NCBI GenBank assembly: GCA_942486035.1
Contig: CALNXK010000021.1
Coordinates: forward strand, 3,431,001-3,495,000
Origin: Porites lobata
Lineage: Eukaryota; Cnidaria; Anthozoa; Scleractinia; Poritidae
Direction: 5' to 3'
Length of the DNA: 64,000 nt
Below, one piece after another: positions 1 to 11,000 of the stretch. The notes below the pieces were generated by a model. It saw only the letters and a list, made by a program, of their open reading frames with translations. It had not been told where the DNA came from and did no database searches. Made by a program: the position numbers and the translations under genes. Within the stretch, counting starts at the first letter, position 1; each line of letters begins with the position of its first letter.

Positions 1-545
1 TAATATTAATAGGGGAGGCTTATTTGCAGTCGCCCGTTATAGCTCGAAAATTTCTGCCTTAGTGCCAGAGGAACACCAGATTAGGATGCGTTCTGACGAA
101 CGCGACAACAAAAATGGCCTTTGAAAAACTCTTAGGCAAACTAGTTTTCGAAAACTACTATAACCTGTGCCAGGCTGTCGGTTAGTGCAGACTAGAGAAG
201 AACGCGGGTAAGCAGTGAAAAAAAGAGCGTACGAAAAACGAAAACTACAATTGCAATCCGTTTCAATCGTCTTCAAGTTTGTCAACCCGTGCCGTCTTTG
301 TATTTTGTTTGTGTTATTTATACCTTCATTGAATGTTCTGAGTGGTTGTTTTGATGTTTTACTCTTTTTGGTGGAAGCCACCACAGTTTAAATTGTTATA
401 AATTTCTTGACACTGCTCCTTTCACTACAAAAACTATGATAATTCTCGACCTCGAGTGAAAAAAATTCTACCTAACCATGGACAAAGGTCTTAGGACAAA
501 TTTGCATTTGCTGTAAATTAAACGGTTTTCTTGTTTTCTTTTTAG

Positions 546-737
546 TCTCTGAATTACTGGAAGGCTCGTTTCCTGCTGCTGCCCTTTACTCAGCGTAAAT
601 CGAGTGTGGGAACGGGAGAAAAGAAAAAGACAAAAGCGCAGCAAGAGGAAAACCTTATGGAAGGATTTTTGAAGTTTCTTGAGATTCTCAATCGAGTAAA
701 AAGATTTCCATCTCAGAAGGTTCCTCAGACACCCAAG
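546..737 (+). CDS. DEPDC5: DEPDC5 unit 1 exon (WKARFLLLP region)
   Basis: Acceptor TTTTTAG before 546, donor GTAATT after 737; phase 0 at both ends, 64 codons. Begins SLNYWKARFLLLP and ends near GFLKFLEILNRVKRF, both typical of DEPDC5 upstream of the serine-rich linker. The donor could alternatively be GTTCCT at 720. Absent from unit 2. Confidence 0.9.
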
Positions 738-3700
738 GTAATTAGAGTAAGCGCGCACTCTGTACATAGCTTTTAGGTGACTGTTCACAGTTTCTCTAGA
801 ATTGCTTTATCCCTTTACTGAGCTTGATATAACTCACTAGCCGTTAATTTGTTTCTGTCACATCGATATTCTCGCTAAACTCGTAGTAGAAAGACGACAG
901 CTGTCACGTTTTCCTGCCAAAATGACGCTAGTTCACGCGCGCACAATACTCAGTATTGACAAAATCTTGTCCTCGCGTACTTGTATGAAAGGCCACGCGT
1001 AAACATGAAAGTTGAGGGAGGTTCAACTTAAACATCTACGCGCGACCTTTCATACATTCCCTTGTTTTATTTCCTCGCAAAAGATTATGCAACAGTCACG
1101 TGGAAAACTTAAGGTCTCTAATGTAGAGTTTGAAGGTCGGTACACACTAGGCAACAAGTTGCAGCGACACGTCGCAGCGACAAATCCTACGTGTGTACTG
1201 AAGAATTTTTGTGAAAATCTTTGCCTCAGCAACAGAATTTTGTCGCTGCAACAAGTCGCGGAAAACCAGATCAGGCAGAATTTGTGCGACTTGTTGCGGC
1301 GACAAAATTTTGTTGCAGAAACAAAGCTTTCCTTAAATATTTCCCCGTTCGCACGAAGGGATTTGTTGCTGCGACGCGTCGTGCAACGTATCGCCCGAAC
1401 TGTACACCCGTAGTGATTTGTCACCGCGACGTGTTGTAGCAACTTTTAAAATTATCACTTTGAATAACGCCTTAGGGCCTGTTTACGTGGAGGTGGAAGA
1501 CCCGAGATGGTTGAGGTAACATGTAGCGGGTCACCCACCTATCATGTTAACGTGATCAAATAAAATGAGAGATTATATGGACAGGCGGGTTACCTCACCA
1601 AAGCGAGTTACCTCACCTACCTGGGGTCCACCACCTCCATGTAAACAGGCCCTGAATGTGGTAATATATTATCTAGGAGCGAAGACAATCAGAGCCTGCT
1701 TTCCCGTCCCGTCGCCATAGTAAGCAGCATGAGACAAGAGCGACTGTACCCTTATCATCAGAGTTAACCACAGCACAGAAGGAAATCAGCTCTTTACCAA
1801 GTAGTCCGCTGGTTAGTAAATCGCGGTCGTCCTCAACTGTTGGCCTAGAATCACCGAACCCAGATTCTCGTAGCATTTCATCCGTGGAATTCTCTGGGTA
1901 CGTCAGAGTTCTAATCACAAAATAGCAGCTAATAATTAGCAACTAGCAGTAATCAGGGATTAGCAGTGCGTTCGAAAGAATAATACCTTTAGAATGGCGG
2001 TTGCTGATGAATGTTACTAAAGTCGGGAAGTTTGTGCGATAGCCGGAGGCATATACATGAATAACGTGCTCGTATTGCAACGCTCTGGTTCCGTTGCACC
2101 AACTGACTATTATAAAGTCGGGTCGTCACCATTCGATACGATCCGTCAACATGATACCCTGGGACAGATAAGAAATGTTGACGTCCGGTCCGATCACGGC
2201 CAGACTTCCTATAGTGAACTGTTATATGGCAATGCTGACAGTCAGCTCGTAAATATTCTTCATTTTTGCCTGTTTTTATCATAGAGAACAGCCAATCGCA
2301 GCCGACGAGACAATGACGATATCCGATAGTGACAGGCTCAGTGAACAATCACCACTGAAGAGCATAGCGGAGGCCATGATGGAATCTGGGTAAGTTGTAA
2401 GATGATACGGTTCCTGATTTCTAAAACAAATCAACTATTTAATGCTACAACGAAGATTTTGCTTTTCTCGATTCAGCTCGAAACGAGAACCTGATAAACG
2501 TCAATAAAAAACGTTCTACGAAGTAATCGTTCCACTCTTAAAGCAATTAATTAGGCCATGAGAAGTAGTTTTTTTTTCAGTGAACGAAGTGCTAGAGTCC
2601 TATGACTGTTCAAATCAAAGCTGTTAAGCAGTAATTTTTCGTGGTACCATTTTTTGTTGCAATAATTTAGACATTTTGGATTACTTTTTAAATTCTGATT
2701 TAGAATCAGCATCAGCTGAGCAAGGGGGGGAGGGGTGTAGATTGTTTTGTTTTTTGATGTTACCCTATCCCGGGGTTTCAATAAGCACCGAAGGCCGACG
2801 AAATGCCTCGGCTACTCTGCTCATAGAGGTCGACTACTTTTTTCTAGAAAGAAGAAGCAACTGGTTTAAATAACGTTGTAAACAAAAAATATATCATAAA
2901 ATCTTGAATGACTAAACGTAATTATGGTGTGTTTTCGTAAAGGCCCACTGGTTTTACATCATGCTTTAGTCATGTGAACGCTATATTTCAGTCATTTTTT
3001 TCAAAAGTTTCTTTATAGGTTTACGTAGAATTTGTTTACGTGCAAAAGTGCGTAATCTAGTTTTCATCATTTGTTCATTGCTTGTAGGAATTGATTGTGT
3101 GACTGATAAATTGAAAGCTACATTTTCTTGAATGAAAAACACGCTCTTTTGTCCTCAAATATAGTGCCCAAAACGCTGAAAATCGCATAAACGGCCCGTT
3201 GTTGATACGGTCGGTTACTCTATTCAAACCTGCTGGCTACCTGTCTCAGCAATTTGTCCTCGGTTGTAGTCGTTGTTGTATTTCCAGCCAAACACCAATT
3301 CTTTTAACGGAAAAATCTTGATGGGATTCAAGTTTTTTGTTCACAGAGTTGAAGTCGCCTTCAGACGTTCGTCACTTCTCAACATGTATTTCTGAGAGTT
3401 TTTCGTTGAGTTAATTGCTGGTTCACTCTACAGCAAAGGCGTTTCCTTTCTACCTGAGATGAAAGGATTGAAGCTTTCCAGCTTTCTAAGTGTAGAAGCG
3501 ATCTCGTGGATTAAACAACACCTGGATGGGATCACTTCTAACGAACAAGCTATTCATTTGTGTCAGGTCAGTGCTTTAACTTATGATTATGCGCATTTGG
3601 CATTTTTTTATTGATACTTAGTGATACTTGTCTTCTCCACAACCTGTTCTATCGGGCGTACTGGGATGCATGGAGCGATTGTGGGCGTGAAAGCTCCAGT

Positions 3701-4998
3701 ATCCATTGGGAACCTTATTTTACGCTAGTCTCCCACCGAGCCGTTTTTGTCCCGTCACGCGACGCCCCTCCCAAAGTTTCTTGGGGATTAGCGTTGCGTG
3801 ACGAGACCGCCTGCGTGCGATAAATTTTCCCAGCGGCTTCTCTTTACACGTAAAGCCCATTCGTGTCTGTTGCCAAGGATAGAGTATTGACATCGAGTAT
3901 CGATAATATGACATCGTTTCTTAATACTTTCACTGCTTAGTATAATACTTTTCAATTGGAGTGACTACTACCCTCCCCTCCCCTATTCTCTTTCCACCCT
4001 GCCATCGAAAACAGCCATGCCAAAAGCCAGCAACAGAAACAGAAAGAAGAGTTACGATTTACTTACGGTTAATTGAAATGCTCAGTCAAGAGATACTATT
4101 GAAGTGGCCCCGGTGCTCAAACGTTGGATAGCGCTATCCACCGGATGAAAAGCTATCCACTGGACAACGCAATTGGTTTCCCAAGTACTTATCCGCAGGA
4201 TAGCGGTTTCCAACGTTTGAACAACCGGGGCCTGTAGAATAAATACCAAGGGAGAAAATTTCAGAATCATATTTTAGTATATACGAGAGGTATATAGAGA
4301 ATTATAATCTTTACTGTTACTTCATAAAAATGTCGAAAATTGCTTTTTTTCTCACTTCCGTTTCTAGAAAATGGTAGAAGCTGGCATCATTCAACACGCC
4401 TCAGAAAGTGTAAAGCAAAAATTTCTCGAAGGTTTTATCATCTTTTGTTTTGCACCAAAGTCTTCTTGGGCGGAGAAAAAAGATGGTAAGTCAAGTTAGA
4501 TGTTGACCACAGGAATACCACAGTATTCTTAAACACATGCTTACCATTCTCCTCGCAAGAATATCAAACAATGCATGTGTGAAAGAAAAAGTCAATGAAA
4601 CCTACGTTCATTGATTGAAATCTTAGGGCAAACTTTTATTTGCGACGCTTTTTATGCACGCGTTTGAAATCAAATGAAACTACACATGCCTAGCCCCTCT
4701 CCCCCACACCATATACAAAGTTAACTCCTGCACCCCAAATTTTTGTGAGGGGAGGGGAAACTGTAAGAGATTTTTAACAAGGAAGCACTGATTTCTTAAG
4801 GGATCCTGACAACACAGGCCTTGATTTCAGTGGTGAGTTTAAGGGGGTATTAAAAACAATCTGAAAATTCGTTTTGAACCGCGCGTGTATGCTGGTTGCG
4901 TAGTTCTGCCTGATAAAATACAACCAACCTCGTTTTGCGGTTGTTATAATCAGAAGTCGTAATTAATGGCTCCTGATCATTTTATTTAATGCCTTGTG

Positions 4999-5032
<34 letters not shown>

Positions 5033-8000
5033 GGGGGGGGGGGTGCGGTCTGCTACACAGCCGTTTATAGTGTCGTCACGCAACGTGCGTTGCGTGACGA
5101 CGCTAAAAACGGTTGTTTAGCAGACAAGGAGGGCAAGGGGGGTTGAGTCAGTTTGCTCCCTTTCGATCATTCCCTTCATATTGACTCTGTTGTTCCCGCC
5201 CCCTGGGGTAAAGTATCGGACTTTCTTTTCCCTCAACCGAGCCTTTGCTTTTTATTGTTAGACATACCGGACACTTCCAAGTTGCCCGTGTCCCACCGGT
5301 CTTCAATCGACGTGGAGCGCTTCGAGTTAGATCTCTTACGAGAATTTCAAAGTGAATGGTTCGAGGTGGCAATCTGGCCTTCCAGAACTGGAGACGATTT
5401 TCCAGAATTCTTTGCACCCGATGAGGTGATTGAGTCATTTCCGGTGGGTTCTCCAAACCGGAAGCGCAGCCGAACAAGATCAGCCAGGCGGAGTCCAGGA
5501 CGCCTGCATTCAGAGAGCGGTTTGTATTCTGTACTTTCTGAGATCTTTCCTAGACATTGTTAAAAATTAATTTACTTCAATAGCTTTTTTTTTTATTTTT
5601 TCATTATTTTAAAGCGTTTTTTAGTGTTATCTCAAATTGCAGACTGCAAAACAGTCAGTTATTTTCCTCAAAATCGGTGTTTCCAGGCGCGTTCGTGGGA
5701 TTTCCCACAAACCCTCACACGCCCGTAAGGTTTGTGACAACCATTTACGCGAATTTATTGGGCTTATTTTTGAGAAAAGTGACGAAATCAGAGCAAGAGA
5801 TAGTTATGCAAGAAAAGGAGTTGAATACAGGGTTAAGCACTGAAGTACAGTGATTAGGGTTAAGCACTCTTTAGCGGTATATAGCTTTCACTAATGTTAT
5901 GATCAATGCCATGTAAGGTACCTTTAAATTAACCGGCAGTTAGCCCTTGATGGTGTAGTGCATACGGATATGGATTATACATCAAATAACGCGGGTTCAA
6001 GTCCTACATACTACCTACTGTTTTCATCCGTTTTCTTTCTTCTCTTATTTACTACTCTAAGTTATAAGACTCCTATGATGTATTTTGAGTAAAGATGACA
6101 ATCTGATTTTGGAGGAGTTTCAACCCGCCCGTAAGGCGTCTCCCCCAAATCTCACACTTTTTTCTCACCCTCGCTTCAGGGCGTTTCTTTTTTTTACCGC
6201 TTCCGTGTTCTTGAACCACACAATCTGCAGTCTACTCAAATTGCTGCCTCATCGCGATTATTTGTATATGAGAGAGATGTCGGTTATGCCAAAAGTTATC
6301 CGCGGGACAGTGAACTGTTTGTCAGTTTTAGAGAGTACAGTCGAACCTCTCGTAAGCTACCACCCAAAATGCAAAGACTTAAAGGTCGCTCACGGGAGGT
6401 CGTAGTTTACGAGAAAAGAACCTTTTGAGGTCTCTTCCAAGACGATGTCCGGACACATTTACTCTATGGAAGATAATTTATTGCATGCATTTTCTAAATA
6501 ATGATATGTGCTGTTCCGTTTTGTTATTTAAGTTCTTCGTATATTTTAGGTAGAATAGTACACACAGCGAACATAAAAATCAAACAATGTATCAAAAAGT
6601 CGCTTACAAGAGCGTAAAACCAAGGGAAAATCATTAAACCGTTAGCCCCAAAAAGTTAGGTTACGCGCAAATGAATACGCGCGTGACTAACGGCGCGAGA
6701 CGGGAGAGGCACGAAAAAAGAGAGGTCGTGGTCGCTTACGAGAGATTCTAACTACATGCATAGGGATTAGACTGGGAAACATTGGGTGTATTGGAAGGGT
6801 GGTGGTCGCATATAATACTGTATCTGCAGTAGAGGGGCCCATGTATGAATAACAGAGGTGTCTTAATTGGAGAAATGTCTATATAACATAAGCGAGGGAT
6901 TGGTGTTAATTAGGTATCCTTATTAGAGATATTTATGAATCATAGAGGTGCTCTAATTGGAGAAATAAGTAAGTGGAGTATGATTGTCCGGGTGAGTGTA
7001 GCCCTCTCCTTTGTTTCAGAAGATGACTAACGCACAGGTTGTTGAAATGTCAGTCACCGTCAACAACTGAACAATCCTATTATTATTATTGTTCCTGTTG
7101 TTGTTATTATTACTATTACTATTATTATTATTATTATTATTATTATTGATTTATCAAGTATTATCCTTGCATACTCCATAGACTGCGGCTGTGGCCCAGC
7201 TTACAAGTTTGTTACCCTGGATGCTGATCCTCATCACAAGAGCCAACGCCCTGAAACCTGCATCGTACGTTACCATGGTAATTTCTGCACCCATCATGCG
7301 TTTGAGATCGAGCTACACTGGATAGCAGCGACTGGGAGTATAGTAAATAACATGGTAGGATGAAAGACATCAAAGTTTTATAGTAATCACTCTAACAAGC
7401 GATTTTTTCCAGCCATTTTTATGGGGGGAGTTAATTGGAGCGGGAAAATTATCAGGGAGTCAGGGAGAGAGGCTCATATAAAAGCGAAGCGGCAACCCAT
7501 GGTAGTTCACTTTATTTCATAAGCGATATACCTGTAAGCAACATAGTCCGTGGTTATAAAAAAAGCCATTTTTTTCAGTCACTTTTCTTACACTATACTG
7601 TACCTTTGTTTGTGCGATCTGAAGATAATCGTTCGTCACTTTTATTCTGTCTTGTTTACCGCCAAACTTTAGCATAAACATAGAAGCGCTTGATATACAG
7701 GCTAATTAATCGGCCATAGAGCGTATTCGCATGACGTCACGGCGGCCATATTGGCGTTCCAAAAAAATGGAATGGCGGCCATGTTGGTGTAGCAAGACAA
7801 CCCTGTGGGAATTGAACTCTTTTCTTATGTAAAAACTTTCTTTTGTTCGTAAGAATTAGCATAGATGCTGGTCACGTGAGTGAATACGCTCTATAAAAGT
7901 GATTATGATGATGATGTTGACGGTGATGACAGGGACCGCGGAGACCATTTTAAAGTGGTAGGGCTAAAAAATCTGGCCAGTACAAAGAAGCATTAAGTTC

Positions 8001-11000
8001 AGTGTTTCGCCATTTATCTTGCATTTGCGCGCTATCTTATTTACAACCTCAGCAAATATAACATAAACGTCGTCACTTGTTTTAGTGTCCAGTATAGCCA
8101 ATATGTTAAATAAACCTTCCTAAGATTGCTGCTTTTTGAAGTTGTCCGCAATGCTGAAGTTTCTCTTGAGGTTTTCATTGCGGGAAACAAACTCCTGTGC
8201 GACGTCAGCTATAGAGACACTGTCTGTTCTCCGCTTGTGACCATTACGGCAACACTGCTAAGTTGCCAAACCTTTCGTCACGCATCTTGGATCGAAGCGA
8301 CGTCTTCAGACGCCGTGCAGATGAGAGTGAACGCTCGCCAGCAGCACTGGTAACAGGATTTACAGCAAGCAGCTTACAGATAGTTTGGACTTCCTGAATT
8401 AGCCTCTTTTCTGGTTCTGGAAACTTCAACACCGCCAACAGGATTTCGTTAAAACATGATATCTTCTCCTCCTTTAACATAACTTCCAAAATACTTAGTT
8501 GCTCAGGCAGCGCCCCTGTATCAACATCTTCGCTGTATGACGCATCACGAAACTGAACTCTGCCTCTTCGTCACCAATATGAGCTTTAACCAAGAGGGTC
8601 TCCATCTGGGCGTAGGAGCTGAAGCTTTCCTGATTAACGCGGTGATATATAGCCCGACGATAAGATGAATACCCTCATAATAGACCCCTCTAAAGTGATC
8701 TTTGGCAGTTTGGGGATAGCTTGGTGCACCAGCACCAACCTCCAGTCTGACCAAAGTGCGTCGTTTTCTTGGAAGCGTTGGTTCGCTAAGCAGGCCTTCA
8801 CTCTTGCAGGCAACATCAGCATAGAAATGGTCGAAGCTTTCATCAGTGCGAAATTTTGTCAGCGTCTTCTTTGTTAGTTTTGGCAGGCGTTGTCCAATGA
8901 CAGCAGCCATCTTAGTACCCTGAAAATCCTTAGATAGATTATCGGTGTGGGAATAAAGGTGCTCTCCAAGATGAAAAGCCAACAAAAAGTCAAATTGCTC
9001 CTTCCATTTTTGGCCTTACATCTTATTATCCTTGCAAGCAAATCGGGTTGTAATCGTTCGGACATACAAACACCCAACTCTTCCATAGGGCAAAGTCCAA
9101 AAATTCCACGGGAATTCTTTCCATGTCAACTGGAGCCCTAGAAAATAAATCCCAGCAATAAAAGTGGTAGGGCTATAGCCCTACCAGCCCCTCCCCCTCC
9201 GCGGTCCCTGTCAGATGATGATGTTGACGGTGATAATGATGATGATGATGATGATGAGTGATCGTATCCACTTTGCTCTCCTCAGGTTCAATCATGGACT
9301 CGTAAGGCACCTTCGTGTGGCTTTCACATAGTCCCCGTTCCAGTAAGTCCATTCCCTGATCCAGCTGGTAGGAATGTCGACCCTTTTCGTTTGCCTTTGT
9401 TCATTTCGTTAAACTTACCTGAGGGAGCAGCGGACGCATGTAGTCTGTTCAAAGGTAAGAAAGAGGAACAATCCCGTCATCCCGACCTAAATTTTCCCTC
9501 AATCCTTTAATCCCGAGGATTATTCTTGCCATCCCACATCCGGTGCATACTTTCAATCCCGAATCCCGTCCCCATACTGCTTTAAGAATTCCGAATTCCG
9601 GCCCTATATTGCTTTAAAATTCCGAATCCCGCCTCCGTATTGCTTCAAAATCCCGAATCCAGCCCCCATAATGCTTTAAAAATCCCGAATCCCGGCCTTC
9701 AAATGAGGTAAATGCCGTATCCCGAGAAGCCTATTGAGGACACTCGAAGACAAAATAAAATTAAAGGAAGAAAGCGATTCGCAAAATTATATTGCATATA
9801 TTTTGCTATTACTAAGGCGAATAATATCTTTCGTTATGCCGAACACTTCGTTATATAGAGGTTCGTAATGTTGAGGTTTTTGAATCTACGAGTCATGTCA
9901 TATCTAAGTGCAATATGAGTGTATTCCTGAATAGGACTGTTGCTGACATTGACTTCTGTTTTAAACCTGTGTGTGGTAGTCATCTTCAGAGTCAAAGTCA
10001 GGAAAAACTCTCAAGAAGACTACCGCACAGGTTGTCGAAACATCAACCACTGATCACGACCTGATGGCTAGTTTACTTCAAAACCGACATTAAATTGTTG
10101 GTGTATACTTAGGATTCGTGTAAGTTGTCCCAAGCAATCGTAATCAAACATGAAACCTCCAGATTCGATAGCCCAAAACTGCTTTGTGAATAAGAAAACA
10201 ACAACAACAAAAACACAAAAACAAAAACAAAACAAAGGCCTAATGTCCAAATTCAAATTGTCCATACTGATTTTCTTACATTTCTTTAAAGAATTAGTTG
10301 AGAGAATAGGATAAAAGATCAAAGCATTTTCCCTTTGTGAAAGGTTTGAACCATAAGTAGGTTGAGTATGACCGTCCAGGTGAACGTAGTCCTGAATAGA
10401 ACTGTTGTAGACAGTGACTGACGTTTCGACAACCTGTGCGGTAATCATCTTCAGTGTCAAATTGAGTTGTATCACGTCAGTTGATGGTATTTAACTTTGG
10501 TTATTGACCTGGTTGGTCATTTAATTCGAGATGTTAATGGTCTTCTGTCAGTTAAGCCGTGATGTTATTGGCTATGAAGACTGTCGCAATGTCATTGGTG
10601 CGTTTCGATCCGTCTATTGTCACAGTTAATCAGTCGTTTATTGTTAGTCAAATTTTCAGTTGTCCAGTCGTTCTCTCGTGGTTAGTTTTGTTTGATTCCG
10701 TCAATAAGTCGTTTGTACGATCCTGGTTCCTTTCTTGATCATTTTATTAATTCTCAGAACCTTTCCTATTGATTGTGCATGACAGTTGTTAGGAGAAAAT
10801 TGATGTCTGTCACACTTGGGACTTAATGGGTAAACATGTACCGCACTTACTGAAATCAGCAGCAGTACTATCTGCTCTGGCAAGTGCGAATCGCTGGACG
10901 TAAATTTATAATAATTTACGATAGTAATAAAGGAGTTTGGTATTCTGATTTTAAGTGATTCCAATTCATAACGGGTAACTATCAGATTTTTAAAAAAATC

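Larger units (their letters stand above)
7930..9210 (-). mobile_element. Non-autonomous hAT transposon, copy A
   Basis: 1281 bp with ends CAGGGACCGCGGAG and CTCCGCGGTCCCTG. Minus-strand ORF fragments at 8244-8489 and 8545-8985 are transposase remains; the first carries GERSLSSARRLKTSLRSKM, the hAT C-terminal dimerisation signature. The coding region is broken and no full transposase is present. Sits in a DEPDC5 intron at a GAT-rich microsatellite; no clean 8-bp target duplication, but a 21-bp GAT-rich stretch occurs on both sides. Absent from unit 2. Confidence 0.88.

Noticed and set aside
37..384. 115-codon minus-strand frame, repeated at 40077-40424
   Set aside because: It is conserved only because the unit is duplicated; changes between copies do not favour silent sites and no domain is recognisable. 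It lies in a DEPDC5 intron on the opposite strand.
1012..1442. Overlapping open frames on both strands
   Set aside because: They come from the palindromic element at 1135-1445, which is open in several frames because of its repeated GTCGCAGCGACAA motifs.
10068..10475. Minus-strand 135-codon gene, copy at 45428-45835
   Set aside because: Built from Penelope-type repeat remnants and an A/C-rich tract; no domain recognisable.
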